NCBI GenBank assembly: GCA_917880885.1 | Contig: OU862931.1 | Location: 13,899,337 to 13,963,336, forward strand | Reading direction: 5' to 3' | DNA from: Limnephilus marmoratus | Taxonomy: Eukaryota > Arthropoda > Insecta > Trichoptera > Limnephilidae | Length of the DNA stretch: 64,000 nt | Shown: piece after piece, positions 22,592 to 33,590 of the stretch | Position numbering within the stretch: the first letter of the stretch is position 1 | Layout of the letters: every line of letters starts with the position of its first letter | Notes under the pieces: generated by a model | The model's database searches: none | What the model saw: the letters and a program-made list of their open reading frames with translations, nothing else | Told to the model about the DNA's origin: nothing | Translations under genes and position numbers: made by a program

Positions 22592-23103
22592 ATATGTTTG
22601 GTGTAACTTTAAGTGACCAACTCGGATGTGGGGGCTCCATCGAAGCCAGAGTTACATAAGTTAGCCTCTCAAAAACTGGGCGAACTGTACAGGGCCCGCA
22701 GATATTTTAATAGTACACGACTGCTAACCCTGTACAAATCGCAAGTGCGCCCCACGGTTGAATTTTGCAGCTATCTCTGGATTAGAGCCCCAAAATACAA
22801 AAAAAAAATCTCGACTCTATGCAGAAACGGGCGGTCTGTTTAATAGATTCTCCTAACTTAACCTTAACTTAACGTACCGGTGCTTAGTCGGGAAACACCC
22901 AAACATGCGCCCATTATATGTACACGGTTGACATTAGTTACATGAGAACGGGTTGAACGATTTGTCGGCCTCTGTGTTTCCTCCCTCCTACAACTTACTG
23001 TCACTTCACTCCTTACTGTCCTCAAAAAGACCCTTCACACAGCACCTTCAAAGACGACATAAACCCTGAAGAAAATTATTTTCCTAAGGGACTCCTGTGT
23101 AAA
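22592..23103 (+). pseudogene. LINE-Y 3' end with reverse transcriptase C-terminal remnant
   Basis: The deduced peptide has FGVTLSDQL-like, then LGELYRARRYFNSTRLLTLYKSQVRPTVEFCSYLW in pieces, the usual C-terminal blocks of insect LINE ORF2 proteins, then frameshifts. The sequence ends with a double hairpin near 23031-23095 (CACACAG with CTCCTGTGTG-type outer stem and CCCTGAAG with CTAAGGG inner stem). The same hairpin ends the LINE-Y copies at 25.4 and 38.25 kb and every X element. This links a protein-coding LINE to the short X family. Confidence 0.7.
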
Positions 23104-24235
23104 GTAGTAGAAAAGTGAAATACTGAAAAATCACATCAATCACATTAACGATTTAATTCAGGAATTTTCAGAAAGGTTCCAGATTCAAATTATGTTCAAC
23201 TTTTGAATAAAACTGGTTCAAATTTGAATCCAAACCGGAAATATTCCGACGCTGGAAGAAAAATAGAAAGATCAAGAGGCAAAACAACAACTCTAGAAAG
23301 CACTATCTCCTGAATCTGGCTTCTCTAGTGCGCGCTTTGTTCATGGTTTAATGCCATTCTTCTGCCGAGGAGAAAACTTGGGAAATTAAAAGCTTGGTAA
23401 ACCATAAAACAGAAAAAAATTAAACCGAGCAATCTGTTATGGCGAAAGTTTAAAATGTTTTTGGACTGAAACAGCATTATACTGGATCATTCGGCTCTGG
23501 AAAACAAGAATACATAATCCGATATTATGGAAGAGAAATTGTCTGATATTTTAATTTGATCGAAAGAGCTCGGGGCCTTCATAAACCCTGTGGATCGACC
23601 CAACAAACAAGCTTGAAAACACGTGGCAGAGTGAAGTATTGGATAAAAGTGAGTGGCCGCTCGGGGAAGCCATCCAAATGTATTTAAACAATTACTTACG
23701 ATGATGAAATTAATGTGTTTTTTTTTTCATTCGACATGTATGTGTAGCGACTCAATATGTGGCGAACCGACTGTTTTCGTAGTGGTATCATTATTTCTCC
23801 ACACACTGGCCACACCAGAATTTCTGGAAGCTCCGAGAATCTTACAACCCCGTCATTGCGGTTTCTGTAATGGAGTCAGTAACACACTTCTTCTTCAAAC
23901 TTCTGTAAACTTCACCCGCCATTACACAGGGATATCCCTAGCATGGCGGATGAAACACCACAAAAAACTAAGCAATGTACAATATTCTTGTAATAAATAA
24001 ATAAAAAAACATGTATTTTGTCAATCTAAATCCTTCTGAATCGGTGTCGCGGTTGATAATTTAACCTGTATCTAATATGTTAAAAGTTACAAATAAATCT
24101 TATCACTATCGCCAAGTGTTATTATTAATAAATTCGCGACTTTATAGCATAGCATATCCCTGGTAAGTTATACTATTTCATATCGCCATAAATGGAGACC
24201 CCGACGTGATCTTCCCAAACCGACCTCAACCGTTT
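23104..24235. other. Unassigned region
   Basis: The largest frame, 23653-24000 on the plus strand (115 codons), has no recognisable domain. The rest is mixed and non-repetitive within this window. Confidence 0.35.
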
Positions 24236-24565
24236 GAGGATGCTGTGTGGAGGGTCTTTTTAGGAAAGGAAGTACAGAAAGTTCTGGGAAGAAAAAGGGT
24301 ATGAGGGGTGGGTAGGAATCTGGCGGTCGGTGTGACCAGGAGTGACGGACGTATAAATCCATCCCTCCCACTGCGGTGCAAGGAGATGTTCCGAGGTAGT
24401 ACGACTGGAGAAGTCAAAGGGACTCCCTCAACCACAATCTCCCGATCGGCCTGCCATGCAGCTGGTGGCCACCAAGGACAAATCTCACCCCATGAACCCT
24501 GGCACCCCTTCTAAGTCACCAAACGTAGCGAACCACTCGCGGCGACCTATGGCAGAGGTATTAGA
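24236..24565 (-). repeat. X family element, copy 5 (lacks the hairpin)
   Basis: Joins the family at GAGGATGCTGTGTGGAGGG and follows it closely through GGTGGGTAGGAATCTGG, AGTCAAAGGGACTCCC and CACCAAACGTAGCGAACCAC to about 24565. The terminal hairpin is replaced by unrelated sequence. Confidence 0.75.
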
Positions 24566-25375
24566 GACTATGCTAAAAACAAAAACAAAATTTAAAAGTG
24601 AAAATTTAAAAAATTTGAAAGAAATATACCATTAGCACTTTTGCTCGCATTATCCATTTAAATCACTGTATTTCCACGATTCGAGGAACCTGTTATAAAT
24701 TCTATTTTAAAAAACTACGTATCAGAAAAGTTAATTTCATCACTTTGAAAACTTCTATTATCCCTGATAATAAATTTTCTCTTCGCAAGATGAAGTTCAA
24801 TAAAGCATATTATTTCTAAGAATTGAATTACGTTCGAAACTATTTCAAAATAGATTTACCGGCTTATTAAAAAAGTTCATTCTGGGAAAGTTTTTCTTTA
24901 AACTATTTTAAATTCCGCGCATTAGCGAACTAATTGTGTTTTATAACAATTTAGGCAGAAAGGTATTAACCTTTCATTTTTTAAGGGAAAGAAAAGCTTT
25001 GGATTGATTAATTGTTTGAAAAATTATCATTCATTTAATAAGTAAACGGTTTCTTGGTAAATAATTATTTTCATTCTTGTAAATAAATTTATTTACCTTT
25101 AAATATAAAATGTAATTCCTGGAATCTTTTTCAAATGAACGTAGATTTTTATTCAAACCTGTAAAAAGATTTATATAAATGTATCTAATTATAAAACAAT
25201 TTATTTTATTAGGTAAGTATGTCATGAAACCAGATGAATTTAAAAGCGCGTTCGAAATTTTAATATCTTAATGTAAAAAAAATAATGTTTTTTTGTTTGT
25301 CCCTTGTGCGGTCCCTAAACCATTCATCCGATTGCAATGAAACTTTGGTGATTTGTTGTGCGTACGCCTTTTTTT
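24566..25375. other. AT-rich, with a possible Helitron-like leader
   Basis: The part 25285-25355 (TTCATCCGATTGCAATGAAA) resembles the 5' leader of insect Helitrons, from memory of such elements. No boundary visible. Otherwise nothing. Confidence 0.3.
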
Positions 25376-26056
25376 ACATTAACTCCACACAGGAGGCCCT
25401 GAGGTAAAAAAAAATCCTATAGGGCATATGTCATCTGCAATGCTGTATGGAGGATCTTTTTGAGGAGAGGATGGTATGAATATTGGTCTTGAAGAGACCC
25501 ATGTTGCAGGAAGGAGGAAACACAGAGGCCGGCAGATCGTTCCAAGGCCGAGCTGTTGAACACAAGAATGAGTCGAAGAAGCGACCCGTTCTCATGAGAC
25601 AAATGTCAACCGTGTACATATGTTAGGCACGCGTTTGGCGTGATTCCCGACTACGTGTACCGAAGGGATTAATGACGCTAGTTCCTTGGAGCATCTTCCA
25701 CTCTAATACCGGTAGAACAAGGATAGCATTCCCACCCGACACCTGTGCTCTAAAGATTGATATCCGTCTGTTGAAATGGAAAAATCTATTAAACGGACCG
25801 CCCGTTTTTGCACAGAGTCGAGGGTATTTTTCAGGTATTTTGGAGCTCCAGACCAGAGGTGGCTGCCAAATTTAGGCGTGGGGCGCACTTTTGATTTGTA
25901 CAGGGTTAGCAGTTGTGTACTATTAATGTATCTGCGGGCCCTGTACAGAACGCCCTGTTTTTGGGAGGTTAACTTTACTCTGGCTTTGATGGAGACCCCA
26001 TACCTGAGCTGGTCACTTAGAGTTACACCAACAATATCAATGGAAGGCCTGTTCAC
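25376..26056 (-). pseudogene. LINE-Y 3' end, best copy (RT C-terminus plus hairpin tail)
   Basis: On the minus strand the frame 26056-25703 reads DIVGVTLSDQL, GVLYRARRYINSTQLLTLYK, KVRPTPKFGSHLWSGAPKYL, and ..RRRVGMLSLFYRY-type blocks. After a frameshift, 25619-25431 reads LMRTGRFFDSFLC, PWNDLPASVFPPSCN and SSKRSSIQHCR then stop. These are the final blocks of a Jockey/CR1-group ORF2. Directly after the stop come the TCCATACAG..CTGTGTGGA outer stem and the CCTCAGGGC inner stem, then TTAATGT and an A-run (plus strand 25376-25382). The catalytic palm is missing. Confidence 0.75.
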
Positions 26057-26077
26057 GCCTGCGATGGTTTCTATTTA

Positions 26078-27006
26078 TAAGGGTGAGCTTTGGCATTATG
26101 AAATTATTTCCTATACCATTCAGGGAGTGTAGAAGGTGGGAAAGGTGGAAGGGAAACGCAAAATGGGGAGAGGAACGTGGGAGGAGTGAGGCAGGGTTCG
26201 CAGAAGGGCGGGAAGGCGGGGAAGGTGAAAGGGGAAGGCAATAGGGGAAGGCAACGCGGGAGGGGAAGGCAACGCGAGAGGGGAGCGGGGGCGGGAACGG
26301 GGTCTCATACAAGGGAAGGATGAAGGAGGGTGGGAGACGAAGGAGGGCCAGAAGGAAAGATTTCAGAGGAGACATAGTAGCGGTAAGGGACAGCTGTGAG
26401 AAGTGCCTCCCATAGGTCACCCTAAGTGGTTCGCTGCGTTTGGTGACTTAGGGTGAGGTTTGTCCGGGTCTTGGCGGTGGATGTGTCTTCCCATGCAAGA
26501 AGGCCGGATCGAGAGCGAATGGTTGAGAGAGTCCCTTTGACTTCTCCAGCCATACTCTCTCGGAATATCGCCTTGCACCGAAGTGGGAGTGATGGATTCA
26601 TATGTCCGTCTATCCTGGACACACTGATCCCCAGATTCCTACCCAGAACTTCCTCTCCTTTCTTTCCTAAAAGGACCCTCCACACAGCATCCCCAAATAT
26701 GACATATACCATGAGAGGAATTATTTTCTTCACGGCCTCCTGTATGGAGCTAATGTAAAAAAAAACGGTGTGTATTTCATAAAGTTTGGCGGGAGGGTGA
26801 AAAGGAGGGATTGGGAGGGATAGGGACAAAGGAGTGGTGGGGAATAACTGAGAGTGAATTCAGCTGACAGCTGTATGTGGCCTGCTCACGTCTCGGAAAA
26901 ACAAAAAAATATTGCATTTCCAAAAGCATTTCGATGAACAGTATTAAAACTTAAACACTTTCATTATTTTTGCGTGGCATTTCAACGCACGCCGGGTACT
27001 CGCTAG
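26078..27006 (+). mobile_element. Non-autonomous Helitron, family H, copy 2 (interrupted by X)
   Basis: The left part matches family H (TTTGGCATTATGAAATTAT near 26090, then a purine-rich run at about 26130-26390). The right part ends CGCACGCCGGGTACTCGCTAG before T at 27007. An X element at 26404-26757 splits it. The 5' TC end is lost against LINE-Y. Confidence 0.65.
26404..26757 (+). repeat. X family element, copy 6, inside a Helitron
   Basis: 5'-truncated start at CATAGGTCACCCTAAGTGG. It keeps the complete 3' end: CTCCACACAGCATCCCC, then the inner stem around AATTATTTTC, then TGGAGCTAATGT and an A9 run. It lies between the two parts of Helitron H copy 2, so it inserted after the Helitron. 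Confidence 0.75.
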
Positions 27007-27314
27007 TTATTTATAAATTCAATATTAAGTTACTTTTCTTATGATTATTTTTAATTTCATTAGCAAGATAAAATATTAATATATCCCTGGTTTGCAAATT
27101 AGTTTTTGGTAATGTTTGTGATGCAAGGAATGCATATGAAAACAGCATTTTTAGATACTTTCTAAATATATCCTTTAATATTATCCTTTCTTTTAAAACT
27201 TATAAATAAATATATCCTTTCTTATAAAACTTTGGGTAAAAGTGTGTGGTATTAAGTGAAGTTACTAAAAAAAGCAAGTAACGATTTTTATTTCAAATTT
27301 ATTATATATTTTTT
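27007..27314. other. AT-rich, nothing recognised
   Basis: Two tandem-like words TATCCTTTCTT(A/T)TAAAACTT near 27181 and 27210. Otherwise featureless. Confidence 0.35.
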
Positions 27315-27430
27315 ACAAATCGTCGCCTTAGATCTTAATTGTCCAAACGACCATTAGAAATTTTTACAGGATCAGAAGGTTTTCTTTAATTATTTCAATG
27401 AAACATTACGTATGATAGGTACGTTTTTAG

Positions 27431-27655
27431 ATTTTCACGGCCAAAAGTATTTTATTTGTTTTGGGGGTGTTATGCCGTGTTGCGCTACCTCCTTCTTTAG
27501 CCAACGTTTACGTTTTCGTTTAACATCTACCGGATCTGCCGGATCTACCCTGATGATGGACACTGCAACGCTGTCCGAAACGTTGACTAAACAAGGAGGT
27601 AGCGCAACACGGCATAACACCCCTAAAATAAATAACAAAAATTATGAAAAGTGTT
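27431..27655. repeat. PLE-A terminal repeats, head-to-head
   Basis: Left arm (minus) GGTGTTATGCCGTGTTGCG..TTTAGCCAACG and right arm (plus) CGTTGACTAAAC..CGCAACACGGCATAACACC mirror each other. The right arm holds the full hammerhead-like motif at 27550-27581: CTGATGA, stem GGACA/TGTCC, GAAAC. In the left arm the matching segment is replaced by a TTTACGTTTTCG run. Confidence 0.7.
27550..27581 (+). ncRNA. Hammerhead-like ribozyme motif (PLE-A)
   Basis: CTGATGA, one unpaired T, a perfect five-pair stem GGACA/TGTCC with a nine-base loop, then GAAAC. The best-preserved core in the window. Cleavage is unproven because stems I and III are unclear. Confidence 0.45.
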
Positions 27656-27774
27656 TAAGTTAAAGCTTTTTCCGTAAAGGTAAAAGTCTCATTAGTTAAA
27701 ATAATTCTTATTGTAAGCAATAATTATTAGCCTGAAACACTCATCTACATTGAAAAAATCTCCCTAGAAAAGAT

Positions 27775-27815
27775 GCATTCCGCCGACGGGACTCAAACCC
27801 GCGTCCTTCTGATAT
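27775..27815 (-). repeat. tRNA-like SINE head fragment
   Basis: On the minus strand CGCGGGTTTGAGTCCCG is a good B box. No A box is visible, so it is a fragment and not a gene. Confidence 0.45.
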
Positions 27816-28048
27816 CAATAAATATAATCAATAAATCTAATAATTATTGCTTAAAATAATTGTTACCCTTTGTGCTATGAATGTATCTTGTGTTAAACAT
27901 TAGTTTATCAAATGAAAGAAAAATAATAAATATTTCTTAGTTAAGTGATTAACATCATTTTTTATACTTTATTTTTAATTTTAAAGTGGAAATTGAACAA
28001 AAACTAAAATGATCGTTTGGACAATTAAGAACTGAGGTGACGAAATGT

Positions 28049-29030
28049 GTTTTCATCTTGTAACGTAATAATATTTTTACCTTCTTTTTGTAGGTAAGCG
28101 TACATACGTGCCAATACATAAAATTATATACTTTTAAAAATGCGATTTACTTCGAGCAAACAACAAACATTGCTCGATCCATTCTCGTGATTGAATTTAC
28201 TGACCATTCGTATTGAACGAAACGACAACGTTTTTAAATTAAATCCACCATTCTGCTGAGTACAAACACATTCTCGGGCACAAAACCGTGTACGTCTCTC
28301 GGTACGAAGTTTATCTTCAATCACAAAGTTCCTCCAGTCTTTGAATATTTCCGCCACCTTAATCGTAAAACTTACGACGTTTCCGCGTAAATTCTCCATA
28401 GAATATCACCAAAACAAAAGAATACATTATTTTCGATGCCTTCTGTGTATTAGTATGGCCGTACGGTGTAAAGTGTGGTTACAAAGAAGGTAAGCTTTTA
28501 ATAAAATACGAGTAAGAATTCCCAGAGTTAGTTTGTTCAAGTATTTCTTTTGTTATGCCTTTTATGGTTAAGTATTCCTCATTCATGAAACGCAGTCACC
28601 TTGCATTTAAATGGTGTAAGCTGCATAGTTCTAGAACACTTCTTTTGCTTTCCATAGAATTTGGTTTCCTGGTTTTTCAACTCGGACAATGAATAATTAA
28701 AATAACGAATGACTTAAAAGGGAAAACTGACTGAAACTGCAAACAAAAATGTCTAAAAAAAACATATATATTGCACACGTGAAAGTGTTCCACAGGGCGT
28801 CAATTAAGGTCCTTTATTATTACCTTTATTTTTATTTGGTACCTGTGTGAAAGAATCGATTATTTTACATACCTAGACAGTAGATACTAACGTGAATAAA
28901 TACAACAAGAATAAATACACAACTGCGTGAGCTTTTAATCCACTTAATGACTGTAAACAAATTTTATTATTCCTGATAAGGACAGCGAAGTGAAACATAC
29001 TGACAACAAGAATTACATATTCATTTGTAT
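28049..29030. other. Unassigned region with one minus-strand frame
   Basis: Minus-strand frame 28399-28124 (91 codons, starts MENLRGNVVSFTIKVAEIFK) is fairly hydrophilic with four Cys (FCARECVCTQ). I do not recognise it. It could be an exon of a host gene. The rest is AT-rich. Confidence 0.25.
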
Positions 29031-29039
29031 ACTAGCAGT

Positions 29040-29205
29040 TACTGCTAGGCCCTGCGAGCGGCTTTTGGTTCGTCTTCGCCCAGTTAGTGTTGGTGATTTT
29101 ATAAATCCATTAGGAATTAGTTCCAAAAATAGCCCGTTCCTCTGATTCACTGTCATCCAGTGTAGCTAATCACCGGGACAAAGTAACCGAGACAGGCAAT
29201 GATGT
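29040..29205 (+). repeat. Dispersed repeat W, copy 1
   Basis: Shares GGCTTTTGGTTCG, GTTGGTGATTTTATAAATCC, TCATCCAGTG and AACCGAGACAGGCAAT with the inverted copy at 33.4-33.6 kb. No ORF and no ends recognised. Confidence 0.6.
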
Positions 29206-29274
29206 CATGTGTAGTATATAGCCAATTGATACAACTATGTGCATTAAATTTTGACCAATAACGTTAGAAAGTTG

Positions 29275-29625
29275 ACAAAAAAGTTTAATAATTATTATTG
29301 AAGAATGTGTTAGCGACTCTAAAACGAACGTTCGAAGTATAAAAAAAACTAGGTCGCTTTTAGGAATCGAACACATGACCATAGCCTTGCCAGGACCCTG
29401 TTATAACCATTGAACTAATACGACCCTTCGGTCGAAGTTCGAATTAGCCCGAATTGGCCCAATTAGCTCAGTGGGTTAAGCGGAGCCCCGGCGAGGCTAA
29501 GGTAATGGGTTCAATTCTCTGATGAGATCGAATTGTTTTCTGATTTTTCTGATGATGTTTCTGCTTCAAATGTCCGTTTGAGAGTCGCTAATATTTCCTT
29601 CAATGATTGAAAATATTACAATTTA
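29275..29625. repeat. Fold-back repeat enclosing two inverted tRNA-like heads
   Basis: Outer arms: ATTGAAGAATGTGTTAGCGA and, inverted, TCGCTAATATTTCCTTCAAT. Inside are two tRNA-like units in opposite orientation. The minus one (about 29440-29360) has TTAGTTCAATGG and TGTTCGATTCC; the plus one (about 29460-29530) has TTAGCTCAGTGG and GGGTTCAATTCTC. Both look like A and B boxes of SINE heads. Confidence 0.6.
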
Positions 29626-29973
29626 AGATTCTACTTGATTATTTAAGCTATTCCAAAAAAAAATAAAGTAGAATAAACCACGAGTTCCGACTGTAATAAT
29701 TTTTGAGATTTTGTACGCGAATAATTTCTTTATCAAAACATTTTGATAAATTTATATTCTTTTGTAAATGTTCCACTATCCAACTAAGTTTGGGATTTAT
29801 TTTGTTCGTGACATCCGGAGTCAATGTTTAAAACATGAAACTTATTTGTGATTTGTGTAGTGATTTGTTTGCACGTCAGATTCGTGTATTTAATTCTGTG
29901 TTCACATACCCCCTATTTACGTCCACCGGATTTATTAAATGTAACCTTTACATAAAGAACGACGTAAAGCGGT
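29626..29973. other. No feature recognised
   Basis: AT-rich flank between the fold-back and the piggyBac element. AATATTACAATTT near 29610 is shared with the inverted repeat at 46.8 kb. Confidence 0.35.
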
Positions 29974-29977
29974 TTAA

Positions 29978-31071
29978 CCCTTAGAGGAACTTTTGACCTT
30001 TTCTTTCAATTCCAAATTTTTTTTTTGCATATTTAGATTCATTTGGATGTTAATAAATGAAGAAAAATAATAAAAAAAATATTTGTTATTATTTGAAAGA
30101 TTTATTCAAAAAATTGATGTTGTTATTCCAGAGTACCACTGCTCCAGTAGCATTTTGTTTTGTTAATTTTGAAAAATAAAAATAATGCTTTAAAATAATT
30201 AATAATGGTGAATAACAATGTGAAACCTGTTACATATATGTACATTATTTTTTATGGTAATCGTAAAAATCTCTACTGGGGATTTTCCAACGAGCCTTGA
30301 AATTTGTACACCTGTTTCCTCCGTAAATGGTTCAATGTTCTTAATTTTGTCAATATTCCTCACCCATTCATACTTCTTGGGTATATTTTCAGATGTCTTT
30401 GTTTGAACCGTAAGTAATGACAATAAAGGTGCATTATCATTTTCACAGAAATCGTCATCTGAATCTTCGATTTCTGTAAGATTACAGATTTCTTCTGGAT
30501 TTATTTCATCTTTACTCAAATCGTCAACTTCAGATTCGGGATCTGACGGCAAATCTATGACATATGCATTTATTTCTAAATTGCTCAGCCTTTCCATTTG
30601 GAAAAACATCAAAATAACTTTTATTTGCAAAATGCAGTAACATAAAAAAAAAAAAAATTGGGTCAGTGCAGATTTCGCTAGTGGAGCTGTGGTACACTTG
30701 AAGTAACACATGAAAAATTCAACTCACGAGTGGTAATTTACATACTTCGATATAATTCTCTAAATAATCGCAAAAGAACATTGTATTTGAATAGAAAATT
30801 AGATTCTTACCATAATATTTGCACAGAAAAGAGGTTTTTTGTGACACTGATCTCCTTCAAAATCCAACAGTCAAAAAATCTCTAACTGAATGACAAAAAT
30901 GTTGGTAAACACAATGATATTCAAATTTTGAAGAATTTTTTTGGTAGCGATCAATAGATGGCAGTATCAGTTACTTCAATAAATACGTGTTATTTTAAAA
31001 AGCGCACTGCTCCTCTGGGAAATAATTATTTTCTATGTGTGCTCACAGGGATACCACAAAACCGTTAAGGG
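29978..31071 (-). mobile_element. Truncated piggyBac element with TTAA target duplication
   Basis: Flanked by TTAA at 29974-29977 and 31072-31075. The ends are CCCTTAGAGG at the left and ..CCGTTAAGGG at the right (inverted CCCTTAA against CCCTTAG). It contains the N-terminal part of a transposase on the minus strand. At 1094 bp it is about half the length of complete piggyBac elements, so the catalytic core is deleted. Confidence 0.75.
30199..30597 (-). pseudogene. piggyBac transposase, N-terminal fragment
   Basis: About 132 codons from the ATG at 30597, chosen over the upstream ATG because it begins the acidic leader. Typical features: an acidic N-terminus (SDPESEVDDLSKDE, then EIEDSDDDFCEND) followed by KKYEWVRN and EPFTEETGVQ, and a region ending SPVEIFTITI like the SPVE-F block at the start of the transposase core. 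The DDD catalytic domain and the C-terminal zinc finger are absent. It would not transpose, but it could bind nothing or act as a truncated partner; that is speculation. Confidence 0.65.
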
Positions 31072-31075
31072 TTAA

Positions 31076-31936
31076 AGAAGAAATACAGTTTTTGAGGTGT
31101 GTTAAAAGGGTTCTCCTGAGGCTGTCGGAAAGGTCACACAAAGGGTCATCAGAGTAAATCCAGAAAACCACATAAAGTACTACCTATTTGCGACTTTAGG
31201 GGAACTATTAAAACATTGGTTAGTTTGTGAATCAGCCCTGAAGTGTTGGTCATTTTTTCAAAAAATTCCTTTAATTTAATTAAAGTCTTTACTCATTTTG
31301 TAACCCTGGTTAACCATTTCAAAGCGGTGATGATAAATATCTCATTATTTTGTGAAAAGAAACTCTTCACATTTGACAATTAAAACACGTTTTACGGTTT
31401 TTTACAGATTGTTTACTGGTGAGTAAGTAAGTATGTGTGAACAAAACAATTATTTAAACAAAAATCTGTATAATATTACACAAGACAAACAAAATATATC
31501 ATAACGGAAGATTACCGCAAAGCGAAAAAAGAGGGCTAAAAAAAAATTCGGAAGGGATTACGTCATGTAGAAGAAAACCCAAATAAACAAAACAAATTTA
31601 ATATGAAATGAAATAATAAGTCACAAAGTTCTAACTTTTAAAAGTAACATAACCTAATACCACAAACTAATAAAATAATAATAAAAAATATGAATTTATT
31701 TATTTACGCCTTGTTGGCTTTTACATGAAATGTAAGTTGTACAAGGGCATCGTAACAAGTATACAGTACATAAAATAATAAACTAAATAATAAAGACATA
31801 AGCATCGCCTGGCAGGCGTAAGTACTATTGGATTTGTAATTTCGTGAATCTCTTCGGATATGAGGAGATTGATGAGAATATGATTATTATTGTAACTGGA
31901 TGTTGTGAATAATAATAGCCCGTGTTTATATGACGC
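31076..31936. other. No feature recognised
   Basis: AT-rich, with small frames near 31721-31984 on the minus strand that have no motif. Confidence 0.35.
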
Positions 31937-33409
31937 CATTGCAATTTGGGAGGCGGGTATGGGTACCACCGCCCCGGGAACCATTTATTGCAGGGGTGGG
32001 GAACCTTTTTAGCGTCGCGGGCCATTTAATGTCATACTTTAACCCGCGGGCCGCACTCCGATTTCCGTCTCGGGGAGGAGGGGGGGGGGAGCCACATTAG
32101 AATCAAAGAACTGGTTTTACTACAACTAATTAAAAAAAAAACTACGTAATTGTCAACACTCTTTAATAACTCCGCACAAAGCCTGCAACCAGAATTTTAT
32201 AACTTCACTTTGAGTAAGAGAATGGTTTCCGTCAAAATTCATCAGGAGATGAAAATACAACTGAAATTTTTTAAAACTACACTCGGAAAATGAAAATGGC
32301 TTTCCCCTAATTCTGAAAGCATAAACAATGAAACTAGAATTTTATAAATGCAGTTGCAACATAAGAAATGCGCCAGTAAATAAAACCACATCTGATGCGT
32401 TTTTATTGCGTTCTTAACACAGAACTGGTTTTAATTACAGGTTGAATCTGTACGCGGGGAATTAAAACTATACTCAGAACGTGAAATTGCTTTCCTCCAA
32501 TACTGCATATTTATAACTGCACTTCACACACGAGAATGGTTTCTTACGAAACGCGTTAGCAAAATAAAACCCCACCTGGAATTTTTTCGTTGCATTTTTA
32601 ACACAGAACTGGTTTTAATTATAAAGTGAGTTTATACGCGGGGAATTAAAACTCCACTCAGAACATAAAAAATGGCTTTCCACCAATTCTGGCAGCACGA
32701 AGTATGCAACTAGAATTTTATAAATGCACTTCTAACACGAGGAATGCGTCAAAAAATGAGAACTGGTTTCAGTTATAGGGTGAATCTGTACGCGGAGACT
32801 TAAAAATACAGAGTGTAGCCATTTACTGAATACATGACAATGGCTTTTCTCTAATACTGGCAGCACAAAAGCAACTAGAATTTTATAAATACACTTCAAA
32901 AACGAGGACAGGTTTCTACGAAATGCGTAAGCAGAAGAAACCACATATGGAAAAAGTGCCCGCGGGCCGCAGATTCCCCACCCCTGATTTATTGGATAAC
33001 CAACACCTCTGCCATAGGTCTCCCCAAGTGGTTCGCTACTTTTGGTGACATAGCAGGGGTGCCCGGTTTCTTAGGGTAATGTTTTTCCAGGTCTTGGCGG
33101 CGGATGCGTCTGCCCACCAGCTCCATGGCAGGCAGGATCGAGAGAGAAAGGTTAAAGGAGTCCCTTTGACTTCTCCAGCCGTACTCTCTCGGAACATCGC
33201 CTTGCACCGCAATGGGAGGATGAATTCATACGTCCGTCACTCTTGGACACACTGATCCCCAGATTCCTACCCACCCCTAATACCCTTTTTTCTTCCCAGA
33301 ACTTCCTCTCCTTCCTTTCCTAACACACAGCATCCCCAAAGATTACATAGGACCTGAGTGGAATTATTTTCGTCAGGGCCTCCTGTATGGAGCAAATGTA
33401 AAAAAAAAT
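31937..33409 (+). repeat. X family element, copy 7, split by a hAT element
   Basis: The left part 31937-31990 is the complete 5' end (CAATTTGGGAGGCGGGTATG). The right part 32987-33409 continues from ATTTATTGGATAACCAACAC to the terminal hairpin and an A9 run. Together this is the only copy with both ends and an insertion precisely removable by its duplication. Confidence 0.85.
31991..32986. mobile_element. Non-autonomous hAT element with exact 8-bp target duplication
   Basis: Terminal inverted repeat CAGGGGTGGGGAA at both ends (13 identical bases), followed inside by GCGGGCC words. ATTTATTG is duplicated at 31983-31990 and 32987-32994, the 8-bp duplication of the hAT superfamily. No transposase ORF. 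The interior is built from about four diverged direct repeats headed by GAACTGGTTTT (near 32108, 32424, 32606, 32760). Confidence 0.9.
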
Positions 33410-33590
33410 TGCCTGTCACGGTTACTATGTCCCGATGACTAGCTGTCACTGGATCCCAGTGGATCCGAAGATCCGGCTATTTTGGAACCAGTTCCTATCG
33501 GATTTATAAAATGGTCACCAACATTCAAACTGAGAGAAGCCGAACCAAAAACCGCCCGCCTGGCAGCAAAAACCTGCGGAGCGGGTTTTT
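33406..33590 (-). repeat. Dispersed repeat W, copy 2
   Basis: Inverted relative to 29.04 kb. TTGCCTGTCACGGTTACTAT, ATTTATAAAATGGTCACCAAC and CGAACCAAAAACCGCC correspond to the words of copy 1. X copy 7 abuts it with its A-run. Confidence 0.6.

Larger units (their letters stand above)
27315..28048. mobile_element. M1 MITE carrying a PLE-A fold-back and a SINE head
   Basis: Ends ACAAATCGTCGCCTTAG and GGTGACGAAATGT match the complete M1 copy at 52.8 kb. The interior is lengthened by a PLE-A fold-back (27431-27655) between GATAGGT and TAAAGC, two words that are close together in the 52.8-kb copy, and by a tRNA-like piece near 27775. Confidence 0.7.

Noticed and set aside
22851..22880. Telomere-like repeat (CTTAACCTTAACTTAACG)
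   Set aside because: Only two or three imperfect units, inside a LINE-Y remnant; insects mostly use TTAGG.
29460..29530. Functional tRNA gene
   Set aside because: It is paired with an inverted tRNA-like unit inside a fold-back repeat, and the anticodon arm does not form a clean 5-base stem.
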